From the NCBI GenBank assembly GCA_044432645.1, contig JAWXUM010000001.1:75363-139362 (forward strand): 64,000 nt of DNA, read 5' to 3'. The stretch comes from SIG603 sp044432645 (GTDB taxonomy: Bacteria > Bacillota > Clostridia > Oscillospirales > Acutalibacteraceae). The notes under the pieces were generated by a model. The model did not search any database and had not been told where the DNA came from. It was given only the letters and a program-made list of their open reading frames with translations. How positions within the stretch are numbered: the first letter of the stretch is position 1; the number at the start of each line of letters is the position of its first letter. This document shows, in pieces, positions 27,263 to 36,367 of this stretch. The position numbers were made by a program, and so were the translations under genes.

Positions 27263-28701
27263 TAACACTCCTTACCTGGCATGTCTTGAACTTTGCTACG
27301 GTTGTTAGTAAGAACTTTCCACGGTGCTCTTATTAAAACATCACGCATGGATTTTAAATTAAATGGTGATATGGGTGTTGTTATCGGCAAACCAAAACTT
27401 GACTGTGAACACAAACTATATAATATAAAAACACAGGCGAATATAAGCCCCCACGTTCCAAGAATGCCGGCTACAAAAATAAGTGTAAATCTTAAAAGAG
27501 CTAAGCTTTCATAAAGTTTTGGGACACTGTACCCAGCAATTGCTGAAAGTGCAATTACAATTAAAGACGGTGCACCGATAAGGCTTGACGAAACAGCCAT
27601 GTCGCCTATAACCAATGCGCCAACTATACTAACTGATTGTCCTAAAACTTTTGGAGCTCTTAAAGATGCTTCACGCATAATTTCATACAAAATATTAACA
27701 AAAATTATCTCCCATAACACATTGAACGGAGTTTTTATTTCTTCTTGAGCAATTTTAATTAGTATTGAATCAGGCATAAGTTCTGGTCTTGTGCCTATAA
27801 TTGCTACATAAATGGCTGGCAAAAATACTGCAATTAAAAAAGAAATATATTTCAAAATTCTAATATAACTTGCATAAACAGGTTTATTTGCGTAATCATC
27901 TAAACACTGAAAATTTTCAGCAAATAGATAAGGAACTACTATTGCAGTAGGTGTTCCGTCAATTAAAATTGCTACTCTCCCCTCTTCTATTTTGCCGCAT
28001 ACAGTGTCTGGTCTTTCTGTTATACCAACTCCACTAAACACTCCATTTTTACCTAAAAAGCCTGGCAAATATCCTGCCGCCATAACTGTTTTTAAGTCTA
28101 TCGCATGAAGCGCCAATTTAATTTTATCTAAAATTTCTTTCGATACTCTATTTTCTAAATAACATATTAGGGCCGGGGTTTGACTTTGACTACCAATAAT
28201 CATTCGTTCAAATTTTAGGTCGGTTGTCCTTAAACGACGTCTAATTAATGACATGTTTATCATAATTGCCTCAACAAAACCTTCTTTTGAGCCTCTTAGC
28301 ATACTTTCGTTGTCAGGTTCTTGTACTCCTCTAAATTGATAGCCTTGCACACCAAACGAAATTCCTTTGTCGCAACCATCAAACAATACCACTGCAAATC
28401 CAAGCATAATTTTTTCATTGATGTCTTCAATATTAACAAGCTCGATATGCTCTGCTACTGCTAAAACTGTATTTTTCACGTAATCAAAAATATTTATATT
28501 TTGTGGAATTTCGTTCACCTGTACTAACTTTCCTATAACACCTACAGATAAATACTGTTTGTCAATTTGACCGTCTAAGCTGACAATTAAAGTGTCTATT
28601 CCACCAACTTTTATTTGAACTTTCGTAAAATCTACTGCGTTTAAATAATCGCATTGTAAAGCATTCAAATTTTCTGTTAAATTTTTACTGATTTTTCTCA
28701 A
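27262..28701 (-). CDS. gerA: GerA-family germination protein (A subunit)
   Basis: A 479-aa A subunit of a nutrient germinant receptor. The soluble N-domain includes ILFDGCDKGISFGVQGYQFR-like and PDNESMLRGSKEGFVEAI, the family hallmark, plus EEGRVAILIDGTPTAIVVPYLFAENFQ. Five or so membrane helices follow (about 280-430), ending SLRAPKVLGQSVSIVGALVIGDMAV and GLPITTPISPF. It is the first gene of the receptor operon. I could not see a clear SigG promoter upstream. Confidence 0.93.
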   Translation of the reverse strand: MRKISKNLTENLNALQCDYLNAVDFTKVQIKVGGIDTLIVSLDGQIDKQYLSVGVIGKLVQVNEIPQNINIFDYVKNTVLAVAEHIELVNIEDINEKIMLGFAVVLFDGCDKGISFGVQGYQFRGVQEPDNESMLRGSKEGFVEAIMINMSLIRRRLRTTDLKFERMIIGSQSQTPALICYLENRVSKEILDKIKLALHAIDLKTVMAAGYLPGFLGKNGVFSGVGITERPDTVCGKIEEGRVAILIDGTPTAIVVPYLFAENFQCLDDYANKPVYASYIRILKYISFLIAVFLPAIYVAIIGTRPELMPDSILIKIAQEEIKTPFNVLWEIIFVNILYEIMREASLRAPKVLGQSVSIVGALVIGDMAVSSSLIGAPSLIVIALSAIAGYSVPKLYESLALLRFTLIFVAGILGTWGLIFACVFILYSLCSQSSFGLPITTPISPFNLKSMRDVLIRAPWKVLTNNRSKVQDMPGKEC

Positions 28702-28795
28702 ATTTTCACTTCCTTAAGCTTTATAAAATTATTTTGACCTTTTTATTATATACTTATGCTTTTTTGGTTAAACTTTTTATATAAGGAGTGATTTT

Positions 28796-29470
28796 ATGAT
28801 TATATCTTTTATTAGAACAATAATTGTTTATGTAGTTATTATGCTGGCTGTTAGAATTATGGGCAAAAGACAAATTAGCCAACTACAAACAAACGAATTA
28901 GTAGTAACTTTACTAATTTCTGATCTTGCAGTAATACCGATGCAAGACAGCGGTCAACCACTTACTAGTGGATTAATTCCTATTTTACTTTTAATTTCAC
29001 TAGAATTATTAGTTTCTATTGTTATGGTTAAAAGTCAAAAATTTAGAGGTCTATTGTGTGGCAAACCTGTATTCATTGTAAAAGACGGGGAAATATTACA
29101 AAAAGAACTTCAAAACCTTAGAATGAGTGTTGAAGATGTTTTCGAACAGTTAAGGCTTAACGACGTATTTTCTGTTGATGAAGTGCGATATGCAATTGTT
29201 GAGACTAACGGGAATTTAAGCATTGTAAAAAAAGATAATTTTGAAAATCCTAGAAATATGGATTTAAATATAAACATAGAAAACGAACCTATACATCTTG
29301 TTGTTATAAGTGACGGAGAAATATGCAAAAGCTCTTTAAGAATTTGCAATAAAGATAAAACTTGGATAGACGAGATTTTAGATAAAAAAGGTCTTGATAT
29401 AAGCGATGTATTTATTATGACAGCTAACGAATTAGGTCGGTATAATATAGTAGAAAGAAAGGATATATAG
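28796..29470 (+). CDS. DUF421 (YetF/YrbG family) membrane protein
   Basis: A 224-aa protein with three N-terminal membrane helices and a soluble DUF421 domain. Recognisable stretches are YVVIMLAVRIMGKRQISQLQTNELVVTLLISDLAVIPMQD, GKPVFIVKDGEI, LRMSVEDVFEQLRL and EVRYAIVETNGNLSI. Family members in sporulators are linked to spore membrane or germination roles. It is divergent from gerA and directly followed by its usual partner DUF4363. Confidence 0.9.
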   Translation: MIISFIRTIIVYVVIMLAVRIMGKRQISQLQTNELVVTLLISDLAVIPMQDSGQPLTSGLIPILLLISLELLVSIVMVKSQKFRGLLCGKPVFIVKDGEILQKELQNLRMSVEDVFEQLRLNDVFSVDEVRYAIVETNGNLSIVKKDNFENPRNMDLNINIENEPIHLVVISDGEICKSSLRICNKDKTWIDEILDKKGLDISDVFIMTANELGRYNIVERKDI

Positions 29471-29854
29471 ATGAAAAAAAGATTAATTATAGGAATTGTT
29501 TTGTTATTTATTTCTACTACTATTTCTGTCGCCTCTTTAGCTACAACAAAAGTTACTTGTGATAATGTTATAACGAGTGTTGACGTTATAGAGAACTATA
29601 TTTTAGAAAGCGACAATATATCTGCACTTGAAAACGCAGAAGAATTAGCAAACAACTGGGAAACTTGGTATAAAATTTTATGCACTTATATTTCACACGA
29701 CGACTTAGAACGTACAGAAATAAGCATTAATGCAGTTGTTACTTATTTAACTTTAGGCGACTATGTGTCAGCATTAATACTATGCGAAGATATAAAAACT
29801 TCTGCTAATCATATTTATACAAGCGAAAACCCAGGCTTTTGGAATATCTTTTAA
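29471..29854 (+). CDS. DUF4363 family protein
   Basis: A 127-aa protein with one N-terminal membrane anchor (KKRLIIGIVLLFISTTISVASL) and an extracytoplasmic helical domain with the typical NWETWYKILCTYISHDDLERTEISI stretch. It begins at the base after the DUF421 stop, with GGATAT upstream. DUF421 and DUF4363 genes occur together in many Clostridia. The function is unknown and probably sporulation-linked. Confidence 0.85.
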   Translation: MKKRLIIGIVLLFISTTISVASLATTKVTCDNVITSVDVIENYILESDNISALENAEELANNWETWYKILCTYISHDDLERTEISINAVVTYLTLGDYVSALILCEDIKTSANHIYTSENPGFWNIF

Positions 29855-29863
29855 AAATAAATA

Positions 29864-29892
29864 TTGTAAAAACACAAATCATCTGCTATAAT
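29864..29892 (+). promoter_or_regulatory. Promoter of GNAT gene
   Basis: TTGTAA (29864-29869), a 17-bp spacer and TATAAT (29887-29892) with an extended TG at 29884-29885. Confidence 0.75.
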
Positions 29893-29917
29893 CTTATAAG
29901 ATATAGAGGTGAAAAAT

Positions 29918-30406
29918 TTGGATAATTTTAGAATAATGACTATAAAAGATGAAGATTTGCTTGAATGCGTTAACACTATTCGCTCTGCCTTTGCTGTAAA
30001 CGCTAAAATATTCGGTTTCACAAAACAAAATTACCCTAGCAGTGGAGCTTTTATAACGCTTGAAGATTTACAAATGGCTAAAGCTAGAAATGTTCATATG
30101 TATGGTGTTTGGATTGAAAACGAAATTGCAGGTTATGTTCAGCTAGAACGAAAAGGTGAGGATACTTATTCTTTTCAAAAATTCGCTGTACTTCCTGAAT
30201 ATAGACAACTTGGAATAGGAAAAGCTTTAATTGCATTTTGTAAAAACAAAGCTACTATTTACGGTGCAAAAAAAATAAGCCTTATTATGGTTTTGGAAAA
30301 TGAAAGGCTTTTAAATATTTACTTAGAAAGTGGATTTAAATTAATTGGAACAAAAGAAGATGATGCCCACCCTTTTGTACAAGGAGTTATGGAGCTTACT
30401 CTTTAA
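29918..30406 (+). CDS. GNAT family N-acetyltransferase
   Basis: A 162-aa acetyl-CoA-dependent transferase. Acetyl-CoA-binding motif A reads FAVLPEYRQLGIGKALIAF (R/Q-x-x-G-x-G/A). Motif B-like LENERLLNIYLESGFKLIGT follows. The start is TTG at 29918 with AGAGGTG upstream; the GTG at 29909 is inside that ribosome site. The acceptor substrate is unknown. It is a monocistronic unit with its own promoter. Confidence 0.85.
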   Translation: MDNFRIMTIKDEDLLECVNTIRSAFAVNAKIFGFTKQNYPSSGAFITLEDLQMAKARNVHMYGVWIENEIAGYVQLERKGEDTYSFQKFAVLPEYRQLGIGKALIAFCKNKATIYGAKKISLIMVLENERLLNIYLESGFKLIGTKEDDAHPFVQGVMELTL

Positions 30407-30442
30407 AGTCATCAGCACAAAAAAGTGTTGGTGATTTTTTTG
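30407..30442 (+). terminator. Weak imperfect terminator
   Basis: ATCAGCAC and GTGTTGGTGAT can pair with a bulge across an A6 loop, followed by T7. Confidence 0.4.
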
Positions 30443-30465
30443 TCTAAAAAAACAATTTATTTTAG

Positions 30466-30495
30466 TTGACTTTATAAGCTTTAGTGTGATATGAT
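30466..30495 (+). promoter_or_regulatory. Promoter of MFS gene at 30586
   Basis: TTGACT (30466-30471), an 18-bp spacer and TATGAT (30490-30495) with an extended TG. An inverted repeat ATGTCAT...ATGACAT (30549-30555 and 30569-30575) lies in the leader. Confidence 0.6.
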
Positions 30496-30585
30496 TAAAA
30501 GCAAAGTGTTAAATAATTTGCAAAAAAAGTCTAATAACTAAGAAAGGTATGTCATCAATATAAATAGTATGACATGGTCATAATC

Positions 30586-31845
30586 ATGAAAAAAAATTCA
30601 ATGATTAATTACTTGAAAAATTTACAGGGAAACCCTAAATACTGTATTTTAACAGAACCACTTTGGTTTATTCCTTACAGTCTTTATGCCCCTTATGCAA
30701 CTATTTTTATGTATAGTTTAGGTGTGACAGATATTCAAATTGGTTTTATTATCAGCTTTGGTATGGTAATTCAAGTTATTGCAGCTTTTTTTGGTGGAGT
30801 TTTAACGGATAAACTTGGTAGACGAATGACCACTATACTTGCAGATTTAATTTCATGGTCTATACCATGTTTAATTTGGGCATTTGCTCAAAACTTTTGG
30901 TGGTTTTTAATTGCAGCAATGTTTAACAGTATTTGGCAAATATCAAATATTTCTTGGTCTGCTTTGTTAGTTGAAGACAGCAAAGAAAGCGACCTTGTTT
31001 ATGCTTATTCTTGGATAAATATTGCTTCTGTTTTGTCAGTTTTCGTTTCCCCTATTGCCTTTGTACTTATAAATAAATTTGATACTGTGATTATAGTTAG
31101 ATATTTATATATGTTCTCATTTATTTCAATGACAATAAAATTCCTTATTCTTTTTATCAAAGGTCACGAAACTGAACAAGGCGTTAAAAGAATGGAAGAA
31201 ACCAAAAATGAATCCGTAGGAAAACTGATTTTAGGCTACAAAGATGTGTTTAAAAAACTTATTCAATCACCTGCTATGAGATTTACACTTTTCTTACTTC
31301 TTACATACAACATAGCCATAACTGCTGTTAACGGTAACTTTTTCGGTCTTTATGTAACCCAACGTTTAGGCCTTGAAGAAAGTTTTATTTCTATTTTCCA
31401 AATGTGTGGCGCAGTGGTTACTTTAATATTTATGTTTACACTTCAAAGCAAACTTAGCAAGTTACCAGTAAGACATGTTATGTTAGCTGGATATATAATT
31501 TTTATTGTGACAAATACTTTACTAATATTAGCTCCAATTGAAAATGTGCTATACGTAATTTGTTATACACTGTTAAACTCTGTAGCAGTAGCTTGTGTCG
31601 CACCTAGAAAAGACAGTTTAAGTGCTACATTTATCGACAAAAAAGAGCGTTCAAGAGTGAACGCCCTAATGTACATGATTATGATTGGATTTACATCACC
31701 TTTTGGAATATTCATCGGTTGGCTATCTACAATTGATAGACGTTTACCCTTCATATTAAATATTCTTATATTTGTGATATGTTTTGTTGCAATGTTCAAT
31801 TCTAACGAAGTTAAAAAACTTGACAAGGCATCATCAATCACTTAA
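30586..31845 (+). CDS. MFS transporter
   Basis: A 419-aa, 12-helix major facilitator. The loop 2-3 motif reads GGVLTDKLGRRMTTILAD, matching the MFS signature G-x3-D-R/K-x-G-R-R. A cytoplasmic loop of about 30 residues separates the halves (GHETEQGVKRMEETKNESVGK). The substrate is unknown. The start is uncertain: the ATG at 30586 has only a poor Shine-Dalgarno, and an in-frame ATG lies four codons upstream. It converges on the uridine-kinase-like gene with a 12-bp overlap of the coding ends. Confidence 0.85.
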   Translation: MKKNSMINYLKNLQGNPKYCILTEPLWFIPYSLYAPYATIFMYSLGVTDIQIGFIISFGMVIQVIAAFFGGVLTDKLGRRMTTILADLISWSIPCLIWAFAQNFWWFLIAAMFNSIWQISNISWSALLVEDSKESDLVYAYSWINIASVLSVFVSPIAFVLINKFDTVIIVRYLYMFSFISMTIKFLILFIKGHETEQGVKRMEETKNESVGKLILGYKDVFKKLIQSPAMRFTLFLLLTYNIAITAVNGNFFGLYVTQRLGLEESFISIFQMCGAVVTLIFMFTLQSKLSKLPVRHVMLAGYIIFIVTNTLLILAPIENVLYVICYTLLNSVAVACVAPRKDSLSATFIDKKERSRVNALMYMIMIGFTSPFGIFIGWLSTIDRRLPFILNILIFVICFVAMFNSNEVKKLDKASSIT

Positions 31846-32394
31846 AATATTTTCAAGGTAACTTGTCAAAACATCTTTACCGTTATTAGCTTCAATTGTA
31901 CCGTTTACTACTAAATCAGCATGCCACCTTGTAGGCTCTACTAGTTCTGCATGTCTAAATCTTACAGTATCAATATATCTGCTAGTAACTTCTTCGTAAG
32001 TATCGCCACGTGACATGTGACGAGTAATTCGGCGAACTAAGCGTTCATCACTGGCTAAGTCAACAAACACTTTAAGGTTAGATTTGTTTCTAATTTCAGC
32101 TAAATGAAGTGCAAACAAGCCTTCAATTATAATAAGGTCGTGTTTTTCGTCTAAAGCTTTGTTAACATCTTTCATCAATTTATCAATTTCCATAACGTCT
32201 GGGTGATTATGCTCAACATATTCAATACCAGTTATTGGCGCAATAGTTGTTGAAAATGGTTTTCTAAAATACGCATCCATGTGAAAAACCACAACATCAA
32301 AATCATTTGATAATTTAAAATTAAGATAGTCGGATAAATAAGACTTACCACTGCAAGTTCCGCCAGCTATGGCGAGTATGTAATTTTTTTTCAA
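31834..32394 (-). CDS. Uridine kinase-like P-loop kinase
   Basis: A 186-aa protein of the uridine kinase/phosphoribulokinase family. The Walker A motif is AIAGGTCSGKSYL (about residues 9-21). DDF-type residues are in VVFHMDAYFRKPF, and IIIEGLFAL and RRITRHMSRGDT follow, as in uridine kinases. The TTG start at 32394 is chosen because AAGGAG lies 9 nt upstream; the frame upstream to 32478 runs into the MATE promoter region. It probably phosphorylates a nucleoside, but the substrate is not fixed. Confidence 0.83.
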   Translation of the reverse strand: MKKNYILAIAGGTCSGKSYLSDYLNFKLSNDFDVVVFHMDAYFRKPFSTTIAPITGIEYVEHNHPDVMEIDKLMKDVNKALDEKHDLIIIEGLFALHLAEIRNKSNLKVFVDLASDERLVRRITRHMSRGDTYEEVTSRYIDTVRFRHAELVEPTRWHADLVVNGTIEANNGKDVLTSYLENILSD

Positions 32395-32464
32395 TATAAA
32401 CAACTCCTTTATGTGGAAATTATACACCTTATAAAGATAATATTCAAGAGGATTTTTTAAAATT

Positions 32465-33838
32465 ATGTCTAAATTCACTAAGTTTTTTGGTACAAAAGAA
32501 TTTTATATGGCGACAATTGCTATAGCGTTACCTATTATGGCGCAAAGCTTTGTAACTTCGTTTGTTAATTTAATTGATAATATTATGATCGGCTCTGTAA
32601 GTGCTATTGCTCTTACTTCTGTTACTGTTGCAAACAAATATTACATGATTTTTACATCTGCATTATTTGGTGTTACTGGTGGAGCTAGCATTTTTATCTC
32701 TCAATTTTTTGGAGCTAAACAAGAAAATAAATGTCAAAAATCATTTAACATTCTTCTATCTCTTTGCCTTATTATTGGCTTAATATTTATGATGAGCGTT
32801 GTAGTTTTTCCAACGAAGATTATTTCTATATTCACAACTACACCCGAAATTATGGAAAGTTCGCTTTTGTATATTAAATACATAGCTTTTTCATATGTAC
32901 CTTATGCAATTTCAATGGCAATTATTGCAGCACTTCGTGCTGTTGGTATAAATAAAATTCAGCTTAAAATAGGAATTATTACAGTTTTTACAAATACAAT
33001 TTTAAATTTTATACTAATTTATGGTCATTTTGGCTTACCTGCTTTAGGCGTTGAAGGTGCAGCAATTGCTACTTTAACTGCTAGACTTTTAGAATGTGTA
33101 ATTTATTTAACTATAATTATTAAAAAATATTCTTTATTCAAACTTGATATTAAAGGTTTATTTGCATATGATTTTGACCTTTTCAAAAAGCTAATGACAA
33201 AAACTATACCACTTACAATTAACGAAATTATGTTTGGTGTTGGTCAAGCTACTGTATTTACAGCTTATATGTCTGTAAATGAATACTTAGTTTCAGCTAT
33301 TTCTGTTGTTGACACTGTTGTAAATATAGCGTTTATCATTTTTGCTGGTCTTTCGTCTGCAATTGCGATTTTAATTGGAAAAACTTTAGGTGCTGGTAAA
33401 ATTGAAGAAGCAAAATCTAACGCTGTTAAGTTGATTGTTTTTGGTGTTATAGTCGGTATTGTTATAAGTAGTATTTTAGCTATTTGTGCTGTTTTTGTTC
33501 CTAATTTATATGATTTTGATGCAGAAATTAATCAGACAATTATTCGATTACTACGAATTAAAGCCATTCTTTTACCAATTTACGTTGTTAATGTTTGTTG
33601 TTTCTTTACTTTGCGAGCTGGTGGTGAAACCCTGAACACAATGATAATGGACTCAGGCTGTTTGTGGGGCTTTACTGTTTTAACTGCTATTCTTTTATCT
33701 AATTTCACTACTCTTCCACTTATTACTGTTTATGCTTGTGTAGAAGCTATGGAAATTTTAAGAATGCTTGTAGCCTTGTACTTCTTTAAAAAAGGTAAAT
33801 GGGCTAATAATTTAACAGAAAGTCACTCAAATGTTTAA
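32465..33838 (+). CDS. MATE family efflux transporter
   Basis: A 457-aa, 12-helix MATE protein (DinF/NorM superfamily). It has ALPIMAQSFVTSFVNLIDNIMIGSVS, GASIFISQFFGAKQENKCQKSFN and the mirrored second half VDTVVNIAFIIFAGLSSAIAILIGKTLGAGKIEEAK. It exports cationic compounds using Na+ or H+ gradients; the substrate is unknown. AGAGGA lies 12 nt upstream, a rather long spacing. It overlaps the downstream radical SAM gene by 8 nt. Confidence 0.9.
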   Translation: MSKFTKFFGTKEFYMATIAIALPIMAQSFVTSFVNLIDNIMIGSVSAIALTSVTVANKYYMIFTSALFGVTGGASIFISQFFGAKQENKCQKSFNILLSLCLIIGLIFMMSVVVFPTKIISIFTTTPEIMESSLLYIKYIAFSYVPYAISMAIIAALRAVGINKIQLKIGIITVFTNTILNFILIYGHFGLPALGVEGAAIATLTARLLECVIYLTIIIKKYSLFKLDIKGLFAYDFDLFKKLMTKTIPLTINEIMFGVGQATVFTAYMSVNEYLVSAISVVDTVVNIAFIIFAGLSSAIAILIGKTLGAGKIEEAKSNAVKLIVFGVIVGIVISSILAICAVFVPNLYDFDAEINQTIIRLLRIKAILLPIYVVNVCCFFTLRAGGETLNTMIMDSGCLWGFTVLTAILLSNFTTLPLITVYACVEAMEILRMLVALYFFKKGKWANNLTESHSNV

Positions 33839-34757
33839 GTATACTTTGGATAACAAAAGATACCACACTTTAAGTTATCATAACAAATCACAAAACATAA
33901 AAAATCAAAAAGCTATAATTAATATAGGCTGTACTTGCCCTAATGTGGACGGTGTAAAGGCAGTTGGAGGTTGTATTTATTGCGACGGTAGCAGTTCGTA
34001 TTTTTCACAAGATAAGTTATTGTCTGTTACAAAACAACTAGAACTAGAACTTCAAAGAATTAACAAAAAATGGGGAAACATTGGCGTTACAGCTTATTTT
34101 CAATCTGGTAGTAACACTTATATAAGTACTAAAAAGTTACAAGAATACATAAACGAAGTTTTAAAAAATGAAAATATTGTAGGAATTTCGATAGCAACAA
34201 GACCTGATTGTTTAAGCAAATTAATGCTAGATTATTTAGAAAAATTAAATAAGATTACAAACTTAACAGTTGAACTAGGTCTTCAAACAATACATGACAA
34301 AACAGCGAATTTAATAAACAGAGCATATCCTTTTGAAGTTTTTGAAAAAAGTTTTAATATTTTGCAAGAAAAAAATATACGTTGTTGCGTACATTTAATC
34401 AATGGTTTGCCTGGTGAAACTTTTAATGACATGATTACTACTGCTAAACTACTTGGTAAAATGAAACCACAAGGATTGAAAATTCATCTTCTTCATGTTC
34501 TAACTGGCACAAAACTTGCTGATATGTATTTGAAAGGAGAATACACTCCCCTAACTTTTGAAGAATACATTGAAATAGTTGTAGCTCAACTTGAGCAATT
34601 ACCTGCTGAAATTGTAATAGAAAGAATTACTGGAGATGCTCCAAAAGATAAACTTTTATCACCTGTTTGGAGCAAAGACAAAATTAAAGTTTTAGGAAAT
34701 ATAGACAAAAAAATGCTAGAAAAAGACACATGGCAAGGAAAGCTTGCAATTTTTTAA
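33831..34757 (+). CDS. Radical SAM protein, TIGR01212/YhcC-YtqA family
   Basis: A 308-aa radical SAM protein. The N-terminus shows NIGCTCPNVDGVKAVGGCIYCDGSSSYF; the cluster-binding cysteines are in the C-x(n)-GGC-x-YC arrangement typical of the family, not the simple CX3CX2C. Further stretches are AYFQSGSNTY, ISIATRPDCLS, TVELGLQT and HLINGLPGET. Reactions of this family are poorly known, with a link to tRNA or protein modification. The start lies within the end of the MATE gene. Confidence 0.88.
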   Translation: MFKYTLDNKRYHTLSYHNKSQNIKNQKAIINIGCTCPNVDGVKAVGGCIYCDGSSSYFSQDKLLSVTKQLELELQRINKKWGNIGVTAYFQSGSNTYISTKKLQEYINEVLKNENIVGISIATRPDCLSKLMLDYLEKLNKITNLTVELGLQTIHDKTANLINRAYPFEVFEKSFNILQEKNIRCCVHLINGLPGETFNDMITTAKLLGKMKPQGLKIHLLHVLTGTKLADMYLKGEYTPLTFEEYIEIVVAQLEQLPAEIVIERITGDAPKDKLLSPVWSKDKIKVLGNIDKKMLEKDTWQGKLAIF

Positions 34758-34802
34758 CTTTTTGTGTATAATATTGTTATTATTGAAGTTTTGGAGTAAT
34801 AT

Positions 34803-35708
34803 ATGGATAATATTTTTAATAAAATTAATAGTTATATAAGCAAAAAAAATATTTTTACTATAATTGTTATAGTTTTAGTAGCTTGTGTTAGTTTTACATC
34901 TTTATATGTAAGTTTCGGTACTAAAAAAACAACAACTGATGTTTTAGTGCCTGATGAAGATGTAACTATAAATGATGATGGAACAATTGAAGTTTTAGGT
35001 TCAAACGGAACTACTGTTATACCTAATTTTGATATACCTATTAGTACATATAGCACTGATGAGTTTTATTTAACTGACGGTGTTATGAATTATACTGGTG
35101 GATCTAGCAGTATTGTTATTGATGTTTCTACTTATCAAGGTGAAATTGATTGGGCTACTGTAAAAGAGACTGGCATTGATTGTGCTATAATTCGTTGTGG
35201 TTATCGTGGTGCTGTAAGGGGTTCTTTGGTGGAAGACTCTATGTACCAAACAAATATACAAGGTGCAATTGATAACGGAATAAAAGTTGGTGTTTATTTC
35301 TTCTCGCAAGCAACAACAGAAGACGAAGCTGAAGAAGAGGCAACTTTTGTTTTAAGTTTAATTAGCCAATACAATATTGATTTACCTATAGTTTTCGACT
35401 GGGAGCATGTTAATTATGAGGATTCTAGAATAGCGAGTGTTACAGGTGATGAAACATCTTTATTTGCTGTTACTTTTTGTAAAAAAATCGAAAAAGCTGG
35501 CTATGATGCTATGATTTACATGAATAAAGATTTAGCTTATAACTGGTACGACTTAGAGCTTGTAAGTGATTATCCTATTTGGATAGCCGAATATGAAGAA
35601 ACATCATATTTCTATTATGATTTTGAAATGTGGCAGTACACTGATAGTGGTTCGGTAAATGGAATAGACGGAAAAGTTGATATAAATATTTCGATGAAAG
35701 TTTATTAA
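34803..35708 (+). CDS. Membrane-anchored GH25 lysozyme
   Basis: A 301-aa protein: one N-terminal membrane helix (about 16-36), a linker, then a glycoside hydrolase family 25 domain (about 103-301). Catalytic carboxylates are visible in VIDVSTYQGEIDW (Asp107) and VFDWEH (Asp199, Glu201). AIIRCGYRG, VGVYFFSQA and the C-terminal EMWQYTDSG complete the family pattern. It cleaves muramic acid-GlcNAc links in peptidoglycan, outside the membrane. Confidence 0.93.
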   Translation: MDNIFNKINSYISKKNIFTIIVIVLVACVSFTSLYVSFGTKKTTTDVLVPDEDVTINDDGTIEVLGSNGTTVIPNFDIPISTYSTDEFYLTDGVMNYTGGSSSIVIDVSTYQGEIDWATVKETGIDCAIIRCGYRGAVRGSLVEDSMYQTNIQGAIDNGIKVGVYFFSQATTEDEAEEEATFVLSLISQYNIDLPIVFDWEHVNYEDSRIASVTGDETSLFAVTFCKKIEKAGYDAMIYMNKDLAYNWYDLELVSDYPIWIAEYEETSYFYYDFEMWQYTDSGSVNGIDGKVDINISMKVY

Positions 35709-35720
35709 AATTTAAGACTA

Positions 35721-35763
35721 AAAAAAGACTACTTGTTCTAATTTTCAACAAGTAGTCTTTTTT
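35721..35763. terminator. Bidirectional terminator
   Basis: A 17-bp perfect stem (35721-35737 and 35747-35763), A-rich on one side and T-rich on the other, between the convergent lysozyme and rubrerythrin genes. Confidence 0.88.
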
Positions 35764-35769
35764 ATCTTT

Positions 35770-36318
35770 TTAATAATTTTCAGCTCTTACTTCAAAGTAA
35801 CTTTTTGGATGAGCACACACTGGACATAATTCTGGTGCTTTTTTACCCATTACTAAATGGCCGCAATTTCTGCATTCCCACATAGTCATTTCGCCTTTTT
35901 CAAATACTGTTTTCATTTGTACATTATTAAGCAGCGCTCTATATCTTTCTTCGTGAGATTTTTCAATTTTAGCTACCATACGGAATTTCATAGCAAGTTT
36001 TGTAAAACCTTCTTCTTCGGCTTCTTTTGCGAATGTTTCGTACATATCAGTCCACTCATAATTTTCGCCATCGGCTGCTTCTTTTAAATTTTCAGCAGTA
36101 TCTCCAATGCCGCTTAATTCTTTTAACCACATTTTTGCATGTTCTTTTTCGTTGTCTGCAGTTTGCATGAAAATACCAGAAATTTGATCATAACCTTCTT
36201 TTTTTGCAACACTTGCGAAATAAGTATATTTATTTCTTGCTTGACTTTCACCTGCAAATGCAGCCGCTAAATTTGCTTCAGTTTTTGTACCTGAATATTG
36301 TGTTTTTGATTTTCCCAT
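35770..36318 (-). CDS. rbr: Rubrerythrin
   Basis: A 182-aa di-iron peroxide reductase of anaerobes. The four-helix diiron domain carries Glu-rich motifs (AFAGESQARNKYTYFA, DNEKEHAKMW, KIEKSHEERYRALL). The C-terminal rubredoxin-like domain has CRNCGH and CPVC for Fe(Cys)4. GGAG precedes the ATG. It likely protects this anaerobe against H2O2. Confidence 0.95.
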   Translation of the reverse strand: MGKSKTQYSGTKTEANLAAAFAGESQARNKYTYFASVAKKEGYDQISGIFMQTADNEKEHAKMWLKELSGIGDTAENLKEAADGENYEWTDMYETFAKEAEEEGFTKLAMKFRMVAKIEKSHEERYRALLNNVQMKTVFEKGEMTMWECRNCGHLVMGKKAPELCPVCAHPKSYFEVRAENY

Positions 36319-36367
36319 TGTTTTATTCTCCTTTTATTTTTATATATTTATTAATATATATTTTATT

